Source of the DNA: JAGXSE01 sp040757295
Lineage (GTDB): Bacteria > Bacillota > PH28-bin88
Length of the DNA: 6,010 nt
Direction of reading: 5' to 3'
NCBI GenBank assembly: GCA_040757295.1
Contig: JBFLXH010000084.1
Coordinates: 1-6,010, forward strand
Shown: piece after piece, positions 1 through 5,636 of the stretch
How the letters are laid out: each line of letters opens with the position of its first letter
Numbering within the stretch: position 1 is the stretch's first letter
The notes under the pieces: model-generated
Databases searched by the model: none
Seen by the model: only the letters and a program-made list of their open reading frames with translations
What the model was told of the DNA's origin: nothing
Program-made: the position numbers and the translations under genes

Positions 1-117
1 ATCCAAGTCTATTTTGACACGGCAACACAGCGTTTTTCAAGGCTTATTGATAAATTCTGGCCACATTCTTTGAAACTTAGGTTATGGGATTGGGAAAATT
101 ATCCTGAAACTGCATAA
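1..117 (+). CDS. C-terminal tail of an open frame, probably a transposase (5' end outside window)
   Basis: Frame 1 is open from the first base to a TAA at 115-117, giving 38 residues that begin IQVYFDTATQRFSRLID and end LKLRLWDWENYPETA. The short basic and aromatic tail and its position exactly where a conserved transporter gene breaks off suggest the 3' end of an insertion-sequence transposase. The residues alone do not let me assign an IS family, and no terminal inverted repeat can be confirmed because the other end lies outside the window. It runs opposite to the truncated transporter and overlaps its out-of-family last codons (77-117). It could instead be the end of any gene brought in by a rearrangement. 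Confidence 0.4.
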   Translation: MQVYFDTATQRFSRLIDKFWPHSLKLRLWDWENYPETA

Positions 118-619
118 CTACTGTTAATATAATTTTTTCAGTTAGTTCAACATGTTTATAAATACTGCGCGCCGTAATAGCTACACCAGCAATGACAGCT
201 ATAATTGACCAAAAGAAGGGACTTGCAACATGGGTTATGTTAAAAAGGGCTTCACCTGAGCCGCGTATCATATACGTATTATAGAAAAAGCCCATTAGTA
301 CCCCACTTGCCCCTAGAACTAGGGGGTAAAATTTGTTTACTCTATAATAACCTCCTAAAATAGTATCTCCGTGCAAGTTATAAATCGGATACCTGGCAAT
401 AATACTCACTAAAACAATCCTTGTGATAAAGGCTATAACTAGTGCCCACATCAGCGCATAACCATAATGTGCTCCGGCTATCGAATTATCAACTAAATCA
501 CCCGCTCCTAACCATGAAAGAACCAAAACAATGCCTGGTCCAAATGATTTAACATATTCAAAAAAACTTTTAGGAATATGCTGTTCTGGTTTTGCATTAA
601 CATTAATATTAACAGACAT
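77..619 (-). pseudogene. Truncated NRAMP-superfamily transporter (N-terminal part only)
   Basis: The 180-residue frame matches the N-terminal part of NRAMP-type inner-membrane metal transporters, which usually have about 400-450 residues and 11 membrane helices. Visible parts are the lead-in FGPGIVLVLSWLGAGD (helix 1, about 27-50), helix 2 (about 54-78), helix 3 (about 95-115), helix 4 (about 133-152) and the start of helix 5 (VELTEKIILTVV, about 156-167). After residue 167 the family match stops and the tail MQFQDNFPNPIT is read from the antisense of the neighbouring open frame. Helix 6, which carries the other half of the substrate site, is missing, so a working transporter is very unlikely. 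In helix 1 the usual DPGN metal-binding motif is replaced by GAGD (38-41), which occurs in divergent members, so even the intact parent may not have moved manganese or iron. The start is supported by AAGGGA six bases upstream of the ATG. It follows the GRE operon in the same direction but has its own 376-base upstream gap. Confidence 0.8.
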
Positions 620-654
620 TTATAATCCCTTCTTTCGTTATGTAATGTGGGGAA

Positions 655-669
655 TATTGTGAAACAATA
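655..669. promoter_or_regulatory. Short dyad, candidate operator of the transporter
   Basis: TATTGT-GAA-ACAATA is a perfect 6-bp inverted repeat with a 3-base centre. It lies 36 bases upstream of the transporter ATG and just downstream of the start point expected from the proposed promoter, a typical place for a repressor site. It does not match the MntR or Fur consensus well, so the regulator is unknown. A chance dyad in AT-rich DNA is possible. Confidence 0.3.
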
Positions 670-678
670 GAGAATCCC

Positions 679-706
679 ATCCTAATATCTTTTCTTGTTT
701 TGTTAA
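679..706 (-). promoter_or_regulatory. Possible sigma-A-type promoter for the transporter
   Basis: On the minus strand TTAACA (706-701, 5 of 6 to the -35 consensus) is followed after 16 bases by TAGGAT (684-679, 4 of 6 to the -10 consensus). It would start transcription about 50 bases before the transporter ATG. The match is modest and the region is AT-rich, so this is tentative. Confidence 0.3.
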
Positions 707-934
707 TTTTTACAGTTCACCTCCGCATATGAAGATTTGTCCCTGCCAAAGCTGATATCAATGTCACCACCTTTCCTCTGCAGTCATTACCCTGCCTCAT
801 GATTAACAATATGCTATACCCCGACTCCTATACGCATCCCGCTAAAATACATGACCTTGCCCGGCCGCATCGAAAGTTGAGTTTAAATTTCCACATCTTT
901 GATTATTCTGTTTCTTCGGGGTTAAACGTTTTTT

Positions 935-962
935 AAAAAACCAACATTACGTTCCAGTAATG
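935..962 (-). terminator. Weak rho-independent terminator after the activase gene
   Basis: Read on the minus strand, CATTAC-TGGAAC-GTAATG forms a 6-bp stem with a 6-base loop (962-945). It is followed by TTGG and six T residues (940-935). It begins about 33 bases after the activase stop codon, where an operon terminator would be expected. The stem is short and not GC-rich, so read-through is plausible. Confidence 0.4.
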
Positions 963-995
963 ATAATCCCATAACGGCCCAGAATGGGGCACCTT

Positions 996-1913
996 TTACA
1001 TGCCCCCGACTTGACAATTGATACCCAGCGACTTAAATTTTGTGGCTATATGTTCCATGCTTTCTTTCTTCGGTATCGGGATTTGCTCAAGACTGTATTC
1101 TCTGTTCAGCTGCCGGTACTTGCCGACGCCAAACCGGTGGTAAGGCAACAGTTCAAACCGGGATAGTTTTAAACCGCCAAGGAACTCCGCAGCCTCAGCG
1201 ATATCCTTCTCGGAATCGTTCAGGCCCGGGATCAGCGGCATCCGAATAATCAGTGAATATTGATAATTCGGCAACAGCCCGGATACATAACTTATGTTTG
1301 ACAGGATAATCTCATTTTTAACACCGGTAAGTCTCTGGTGCTTGAAAACATCCATACACTTGAGGTCGATATAAATCTCGTCCAGGCTCTCCAGGCAGTC
1401 CAGTAAAACCTTCCGGTCGTAATAACCGCAAGTTTCAATAGCGGTATTGAAACCCCGTCCTTTTGCAACCCTCAAGAGAGCATTTGTAAAAGCTGGCTGG
1501 GAAAAAGGCTCCCCGCCACCTACAGTCAGCCCTCCGCAGCCATATTTGAAAAATACAGAATCTTTATTAATTTCGGCCATCACCTGAGAAACCGTCATTT
1601 TTCTGCCAGCCATGTTGCGGGCGCCAGTGGGGCATACAGAGGTACAATCGCCACAGTTATTACATAACTTACGGTCTGCCTCCAAACTGTCCAAGGACCC
1701 AATCGCCCCGGTTGGGCAGGCTTTAACGCACTGGCCGCACGCAATACATTTGTTGGCCTGAAAAAGCATTTCCGCATAGGGGTTTTGGGATTCGGGATTG
1801 CAGCACCACTGACACCTTAGAGGGCAGCCTTTTACAAACACCAGGGTACGAATGCCCGGGCCATCATGTATCGAAAACCTTTGCGTGTTTAAAACCAAAC
1901 CCTCAGTATTCAT
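996..1913 (-). CDS. Glycyl radical enzyme activating enzyme (radical SAM, two extra 4Fe-4S clusters)
   Basis: This 305-residue protein is a radical SAM activase that uses S-adenosylmethionine and reduced iron-sulfur clusters to take a hydrogen from the radical glycine of its partner GRE. The N-terminal FSIHDGPGIRT segment is the family signature, followed by CPLRCQWC (Cys30, 34 and 37) binding the SAM cluster. Two ferredoxin-like motifs follow: CIACGQCVKACP (Cys56, 59, 62, 66) and CNNCGDCTSVCP (Cys84, 87, 90, 94). This insert is typical of activases for non-PFL GREs and absent from the short PFL activase. VGGGEP (131-136) is the SAM-binding GGE motif. I chose the ATG at 1913 because AAGGGGA lies 8 bases upstream; an in-frame ATG at 1937 would add eight residues but has a poorer site. 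The gene follows the GRE by 153 bases on the same strand, so that GRE is almost certainly its substrate. Length is normal for the family. Confidence 0.93.
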   Translation of the reverse strand: MNTEGLVLNTQRFSIHDGPGIRTLVFVKGCPLRCQWCCNPESQNPYAEMLFQANKCIACGQCVKACPTGAIGSLDSLEADRKLCNNCGDCTSVCPTGARNMAGRKMTVSQVMAEINKDSVFFKYGCGGLTVGGGEPFSQPAFTNALLRVAKGRGFNTAIETCGYYDRKVLLDCLESLDEIYIDLKCMDVFKHQRLTGVKNEIILSNISYVSGLLPNYQYSLIIRMPLIPGLNDSEKDIAEAAEFLGGLKLSRFELLPYHRFGVGKYRQLNREYSLEQIPIPKKESMEHIATKFKSLGINCQVGGM

Positions 1914-1995
1914 ATGAGAGTTCCCCTTGATAACCATCTATACCTACACCCCCAACCGGCGAAGGTTTTGCCACGTTGCCAAAACAAGGCAGAGG

Positions 1996-2026
1996 GGGAG
2001 GAGGACAAGTGAAGCCTCCTGCTCCC
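1996..2026 (-). promoter_or_regulatory. GC-rich stem-loop in the GRE-activase intercistronic gap
   Basis: In the 153-base gap the transcript can fold GGG-(AGC)-AGGAGG against CCTCCT-CCC, a 9-bp stem with a 3-base bulge and a 10-base loop (2005-2014). No U-run follows, so it is not a standard terminator. It could protect the 3' end of the GRE message or lower activase output relative to the GRE, which is needed in larger amounts. A second, weaker inverted repeat, GTTTTG...CAAAAC (1965-1985), lies between it and the activase start. Confidence 0.4.
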
Positions 2027-2066
2027 GCTGTGCCCTTTGCAGAGGATTGCCAGAACCTGCGGGTGA

Positions 2067-4502
2067 TCAGACTACCGCAAACGGGGTTCTGTCGATAATA
2101 TCGTCCTGTATTTCCTTATCCAGCTCGGTGAAATAGGCGTTGTAACCCGACACACGGACAAGCAATGTGCGGTAATTTTCTGGGTGGGCCTGTGCATCAA
2201 GCAGGGTTTCCCGTGATACGGAATTCATCTGGACGTGGCTTACCCCCAAGTCTGTAAATCCGCGCAGCAGGGGAACGAGCTTATACGGGTCCTCCAAAGC
2301 TGACGGTGTAAACCACAGGTTGAGGATAGATGGTTCGCCGTTGTGGACGTGGTCGAGTTTGGAAGAGGATTTCAGTATTGCCGTTGGACCATTGCGGTCG
2401 CAGCCGTGAACCGGTGAACTGGCGTCCGCCAAAGGCATGCCTGCCAGACGGCCGTTGGGTAAAGCCCCCACTACCTTGCCGAAAGACACGTTGGCCCCCA
2501 AAGATATAAACGATATCCCCGAAGGACCGTCCGCCCCTCTCATATTATTGGAATAAGCCTTCACTGCCTTGGCCACTATCGTCCCTATCTCGTGGGCAAT
2601 GGAATCGGCCAGGTCATCGTCGTTGCCGTATTTGGGCAGATTCAACATCCTTTGCCGAAGTATCTCCTTGCCTGAGAAGTTTGCATCAAGGGCGGACAGC
2701 AGTTCTTCCCAGCTTAATGCTTTATCCTCATATATTAATTTTTTAATGGCCACCAGGGAGTCTGTGGTGTCAGCAAAGCCAACCACCGAGATGTAGGGAT
2801 TGAAGTTGTATTTGGCTCCGCCGCCGGTCTTATCAAGACCTTTTTCTATGCAGTTTTCGATTAGGGTGGAATGGAAAGGTGTGGGCAAAAGCTTTGCATG
2901 TACATCTTCGACAATCAGGTTGGCCATCTGCCAGCCCTCTATCATGTATTCAACCTGCTGCTTTAGAGCCTCCATCAGTTCTTCGAATGTCGAGAAACTA
3001 CGCGGGTCTCCTGTCTGCGGGCCGACCTGGCGATTCCCCTTCTTCCAGAAGCCGTTATTCAAGGCCAATTCCAAGGCAGCGGCCAGGTTCATAAGTCCGC
3101 CGTAAGAAAAGCCGGGTTCCTTACAGGGTAGCTGAACCGCAGGACACCCTACCAGGGTATAGTCCCTAGCTTCCAGCAGGGGCACACCTTTGGCCATCAG
3201 TTGCTTAATGCAGACATCGTCGTTGAAAATTGACGGGTGCCCCATGCCGCTGGCCACCAGTTCCGCCGTTTTAATTATGTACTCTTCGGGGCTGTTTTTG
3301 TGGAGGCGAACCCGGATGGCGGGGTTCTGCAGTCCGACGTCTATTGACGCCTGCAGGCACAACAGCGACAGGTCATTGGTGGCGTCGAGGCCATTTTCTG
3401 TCTGGCCGCCGGTGCAGAGGTGCTGGGGCCTCAATCCGACGTGAAAGCGGGCGACGGCCTCCTTCTTCCAATAATTAATCTCGCTGAACTTGACCCATAA
3501 ACACTGGATATACTCTAACGCCTCGGCCAGAGTCAACTTACCCTCATCCAGGTCCTTTTTAAAGTACGGGTACGCCCACTGGTCAAACCGCCCCGCCGAG
3601 TCCCCCACGCCACCGGACTCGATGCGTATGGCCATCAAGATAAACCAGAAGGCCTGCAGGGCTTCCGAGAAGCTCCGGGCGGGCTTGGCGGGAACCCGGC
3701 GGCAGGTCTCGGCGATCTTAATGAGTTCCTCACGCCTTGTGACTGAATCAGCTTTTTCACTGAGCACCAGCGCCAGGTCGGCGTACCGGTTGGCGTGGGC
3801 AATCACCGCATCAATTGATATCAACATGGCTTCGTAAAGTTCTTTCTTTTCAATTGCCCCGCTATTGGTCAGTTTTAAAGCCCGGAGATGCTTTTGCACC
3901 TCTTCCCTGATACCTTCCAGGCCCATGGTGAGAACCTTGGTGGAAAACACCGAATGGCCCCCACCCATGGAAGCCTGCAGCGAATGGTCGACAATACCCG
4001 TGCCACTGATAGGGTACTCGGCAGGATTCATATAGAGCAGGTTAGATAATTCCGGAAGCCTGCGGGTCTTGCTGTAAACCAGTTCGTCAGTAGATTTGCC
4101 TTTCCAATAGGGGAATACCTCACGCTTTAAAATTTCCTTGTCTTCTTCGCTAATTTTTACGGGATCCCAGGGGCGGGTATCCATAGTATCCAATTCTTTT
4201 TCCAGATTTCCAACCTGGATTTCCGGGAACAACAGGCACTCAAGGGGTTTTGTTCCCTGGTTGCCGACTATCAGCTCACCGTCGGCTATATTTATGTTCA
4301 TCTCCTCAAGAATTCTCTTGAGGGCGATGGCCCTGCGGATCACGACAGGCTGACCTTCGGTTTCCTGGTAAGCCCTCGTAATAAGAACAGCCCTTTCGCT
4401 CGAGGCCCATGGCGATGACTCGGTAACCCGCTTTTTAAGTTGCTTTACACGTTCGGTAAGGCCGATTTTAAAAACCTGGTCATCCAAACTCAAGCTCAAC
4501 AT
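2067..4502 (-). CDS. Glycyl radical enzyme (PFL/glycerol-dehydratase superfamily), substrate unknown
   Basis: The 811-residue cytoplasmic, oxygen-sensitive enzyme has the full GRE architecture and usual length. The N-terminal PFL-like barrel carries family segments such as ELIVGN, GGGHS (His183) and GRFDQW (304-309). The catalytic cysteine is Cys453 in VGCPAVQLPC. The C-terminal glycyl radical loop is VRVSGYNAYF, with Gly786 as the radical site. The activase would make the Gly786 radical, which then forms a thiyl radical on Cys453 to attack the substrate. Characterised diol dehydratases, choline lyase and isethionate lyase have Glu two residues after the Cys (GCVEP); here it is Ala455. The His of their ESNGHS segment is replaced by Val299 in ESGGVGDS. 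The enzyme is also not pyruvate formate-lyase, which has adjacent Cys-Cys. I chose the ATG at 4502 because AAGGAGG sits 8 bases upstream; the frame extends 19 codons further, to an ATG at 4559 overlapping the regulator's end, without a good ribosome site. It lies 49 bases after the regulator gene and 153 before the activase. Confidence 0.93.
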   Translation of the reverse strand: MLSLSLDDQVFKIGLTERVKQLKKRVTESSPWASSERAVLITRAYQETEGQPVVIRRAIALKRILEEMNINIADGELIVGNQGTKPLECLLFPEIQVGNLEKELDTMDTRPWDPVKISEEDKEILKREVFPYWKGKSTDELVYSKTRRLPELSNLLYMNPAEYPISGTGIVDHSLQASMGGGHSVFSTKVLTMGLEGIREEVQKHLRALKLTNSGAIEKKELYEAMLISIDAVIAHANRYADLALVLSEKADSVTRREELIKIAETCRRVPAKPARSFSEALQAFWFILMAIRIESGGVGDSAGRFDQWAYPYFKKDLDEGKLTLAEALEYIQCLWVKFSEINYWKKEAVARFHVGLRPQHLCTGGQTENGLDATNDLSLLCLQASIDVGLQNPAIRVRLHKNSPEEYIIKTAELVASGMGHPSIFNDDVCIKQLMAKGVPLLEARDYTLVGCPAVQLPCKEPGFSYGGLMNLAAALELALNNGFWKKGNRQVGPQTGDPRSFSTFEELMEALKQQVEYMIEGWQMANLIVEDVHAKLLPTPFHSTLIENCIEKGLDKTGGGAKYNFNPYISVVGFADTTDSLVAIKKLIYEDKALSWEELLSALDANFSGKEILRQRMLNLPKYGNDDDLADSIAHEIGTIVAKAVKAYSNNMRGADGPSGISFISLGANVSFGKVVGALPNGRLAGMPLADASSPVHGCDRNGPTAILKSSSKLDHVHNGEPSILNLWFTPSALEDPYKLVPLLRGFTDLGVSHVQMNSVSRETLLDAQAHPENYRTLLVRVSGYNAYFTELDKEIQDDIIDRTPFAVV

Positions 4503-4510
4503 GCAAAAAA

Positions 4511-4517
4511 CCTCCTT
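4511..4517 (-). promoter_or_regulatory. Strong ribosome binding site that fixes the GRE start
   Basis: The minus strand reads AAGGAGG, a near-perfect Shine-Dalgarno sequence, 8 bases before the ATG at 4502-4500. It lies inside the longer open frame, which shows that the upstream in-frame ATG at 4559 is not the main start. Confidence 0.85.
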
Positions 4518-4551
4518 TTTCGTTGAAAAATTTTGAGATTCATTCAGATAG

Positions 4552-5247
4552 TTATCCATCCTTATTTACACAACTCAAGTACTCCGCAAGGCGGTCCTTA
4601 ACCCCACCGATATGTGCCTCCAGGGCTTCTTCCGCTTTAACAATGTCTCCGGCCTCGCATCCGTCCAAGATCCGCTTATGTTCACTGGCAATTTGATCCA
4701 TTGAGCTTAAGGATGAGGTAAAAAGCCTGAGATACCGGTTCATCTTGACTCGTATATCTTTAAATAAATCAAGAAGAACCTTATTATCAACTTCCGCGTA
4801 CAGTTCCATATGAAACGCATCATTAAGCTCAAATCCGAATTCACGATCGTTGCCAATATCTTTCATCTGGTCAATAATTTTTTTTAACAGTTCCAGTCTT
4901 TCTTTTTTCATGGGAATGGCACGACGCAGGGCAATTTTTTCTATCTCCAGCCTCACATCCACCAGGTCTTTAAATTCCTTAACCGAAACTTCGGCGACCC
5001 TTGCCCCCTTATAAGGAACTACGTTCACCAGACCTTTGGCGGCCAGTTCCCTGATCGCCTCTCGGACCGGCATGCTGCTGACGCCGAACAGCGCGCTGAT
5101 TTCATCTACCGGCAGGTTTTCCCCGGCTTTTAAAACCCCTTTAATAATCAACTCCTCGAGGATTTTGTTAATTGCTCCGGCTGTCGTGCCAGTTTTAATT
5201 AAACCGCCATTCTTTTCCAGATAGTTCCTTAAGCCCTCAAAATCCAT
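4552..5247 (-). CDS. GntR-family transcription regulator, FCD (FadR C-terminal) type
   Basis: This 231-residue protein has an N-terminal winged helix-turn-helix (about 22-88). The recognition part is DEISALFGVSSMPVREAIREL (49-69) and the wing is GLVNVVPYKGARVAEVS (72-88). The rest (about 92-225) is an all-helical FCD ligand domain. His146 (in NDAFHMELY), His190 and His212 fit the histidine set that binds a metal in many FCD domains and helps hold carboxylate effectors. Family members usually repress a neighbouring catabolic operon and release DNA when they bind a pathway metabolite. It is the first gene before the GRE and activase, with a 49-base gap to the GRE, so it most likely regulates this operon, itself included, through the palindromes upstream. 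AAAGGCGGTGG precedes the ATG as ribosome site. The effector is unknown and would be a clue to the GRE substrate. Confidence 0.92.
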   Translation of the reverse strand: MDFEGLRNYLEKNGGLIKTGTTAGAINKILEELIIKGVLKAGENLPVDEISALFGVSSMPVREAIRELAAKGLVNVVPYKGARVAEVSVKEFKDLVDVRLEIEKIALRRAIPMKKERLELLKKIIDQMKDIGNDREFGFELNDAFHMELYAEVDNKVLLDLFKDIRVKMNRYLRLFTSSLSSMDQIASEHKRILDGCEAGDIVKAEEALEAHIGGVKDRLAEYLSCVNKDG

Positions 5248-5272
5248 AGTCCACCGCCTTTCTATACTTAAA

Positions 5273-5328
5273 ATAATTGATATTTGATCAAAGATATTTG
5301 TTATATGATAATTGATATTTGATATTTG
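5273..5328. repeat. Iterated GATATTTG motif in the regulator promoter
   Basis: The octamer GATATTTG occurs four times, at 5279, 5293, 5314 and 5321, with spacings of 14, 21 and 7 bases, all multiples of seven. Two of the copies belong to a perfect 16-bp direct repeat, ATAATTGATATTTGAT, at 5273-5288 and 5308-5323. The array overlaps the promoter spacer and start region, so it is either part of the operator or arose by local duplication. Confidence 0.7.
5283..5292. promoter_or_regulatory. Candidate GntR operator, downstream site
   Basis: TTTGATCAAA is a perfect 10-bp palindrome. It lies just downstream of the expected start point (near 5298 on the minus strand) and about 36 bases before the regulator's ATG. 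A bound repressor would block transcription from the adjacent promoter. Confidence 0.5.
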
Positions 5329-5333
5329 GTCAA
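5305..5333 (-). promoter_or_regulatory. Sigma-A-type promoter of the regulator-GRE-activase operon
   Basis: On the minus strand TTGACC (5333-5328) and TATCAT (5310-5305) each match the consensus at five of six positions and are separated by the ideal 17 bases. The expected start is near 5298, giving a leader of about 50 bases before the regulator ATG at 5247. No comparable promoter is evident in the 49-base gap before the GRE, so this should drive the whole operon. Confidence 0.7.
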
Positions 5334-5334
5334 G
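5325..5334. promoter_or_regulatory. Candidate GntR operator, upstream site over the -35 box
   Basis: TTTGGTCAAG differs at two positions from the palindrome TTTGATCAAA at 5283-5292 and overlaps the -35 element. The two centres are 42 bases apart, four turns of B-DNA, so dimers at both sites would lie on the same face of the helix. Confidence 0.45.
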
Positions 5335-5400
5335 TCCTAATTTGTGTGTTGTGTGTAAAATTCCCTCTTACTTTCGGAAAGTCCTAACTACTGCTTCCAA

Positions 5401-5424
5401 GCCCTCTAACGAGGGCTATTGTTT
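5401..5424 (+). terminator. Terminator-like hairpin serving as group IIC intron target
   Basis: GCCCTC-TAAC-GAGGGC (5401-5416) is a perfect 6-bp, GC-rich stem with a 4-base loop, followed by the T-rich TATTGTTT (5417-5424). It points along the plus strand, yet no plus-strand gene ends here, because the regulator to the left runs the other way. Class C group II introns are known to insert just after such hairpins, and the intron begins at the very next base. It is therefore best read as the 5' exon target, perhaps the terminator of a gene since lost. Confidence 0.7.
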
Positions 5425-5608
5425 GTGCGCCCGGCATGGACGCGAGCTTGGCGGTGCAAGTCCGCTACGGGGGTTGACAGCACCAACCGTTAGCCAAAGG
5501 CAAGGGTATACATCGCGAGGTGGAATCTGAAGGAAGCCGGAGGCAAAATCCCGGCCCGAGGAACACGAACCGCATATGAGGCCTATGCAAGCCGGGCGAG
5601 TTTGCAAA
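5425..5608 (+). mobile_element. 5' fragment of a class C group II intron (domain I, 3' truncated)
   Basis: The sequence starts GTGCGCCCGGCATGG, the group II 5' splice-site start, and continues with blocks I recognise from class C introns such as the Oceanobacillus iheyensis ribozyme: GGCAAGGGT, GGAATCTGAAGGAAGC, GAGGAACACGAAC and CATATGAGGC. The likeness continues to about GAGTTTGCA (5600-5608) and then stops. The rest of domain I with its exon-binding sites, domains II-VI, and the reverse transcriptase/maturase frame are not seen in the 400 bases that follow. No domain V-like hairpin is visible. The fragment cannot splice or move. Short open frames on the opposite strand are chance products of this structured RNA. 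The right boundary is approximate. Confidence 0.85.
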
Positions 5609-5636
5609 GTGCCAATTGCAAAATGCAAAGCGCCAA
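5603..5636 (+). repeat. Two imperfect 13-bp repeats at the intron breakpoint
   Basis: TGCAAAGTGCCAA (5603-5615) and TGCAAAGCGCCAA (5624-5636) differ at one base and start 21 bases apart, with a further partial TGCAAAA between them. They begin exactly where likeness to the intron ends, so they may mark the junction of the deletion or replacement that removed the rest of it. Confidence 0.5.

Larger units (their letters stand above)
620..995. other. Non-coding gap between activase and truncated transporter
   Basis: I see no gene of credible length on either strand here. The stretch is AT-rich towards the transporter. It holds a terminator-like hairpin just after the activase, a perfect 14-bp palindrome G-T6-A6-C (928-941), a possible minus-strand promoter and a short dyad near the transporter start. 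The gap suggests the transporter was transcribed separately from the GRE operon. Confidence 0.6.

Noticed and set aside
717..761. TTG-started 14-residue leader-like frame on the minus strand, behind AAAGGTGG
   Set aside because: It uses a rare start, is very short, and has no regulatory codon run or nearby attenuator. Probably chance.
81..975. 11-bp inverted match GTTATGGGATT at 81-91 and 965-975, considered as ends of an element
   Set aside because: Matches of this length are expected by chance in 6 kb, the flanks do not extend the match, and transporter coding sequence lies between them.
996..1937. Activase start at the ATG at 1937
   Set aside because: The eight extra residues precede the conserved N-terminus, and the ATG at 1913 has the better-placed AAGGGGA. 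I cannot exclude some use of the upstream start.
2569..3837. Several plus-strand open frames inside the GRE gene
   Set aside because: They are antisense to a clear conserved coding sequence, show no family features, and follow from its codon composition. The same holds for frames opposite the activase and regulator genes.
2067..4559. Longer GRE reading frame starting at the ATG at 4559
   Set aside because: It overlaps the regulator's stop, has no well-placed ribosome site, and contains a strong AAGGAGG directly before the internal ATG at 4502. The extra 19 residues do not look like the GRE family.
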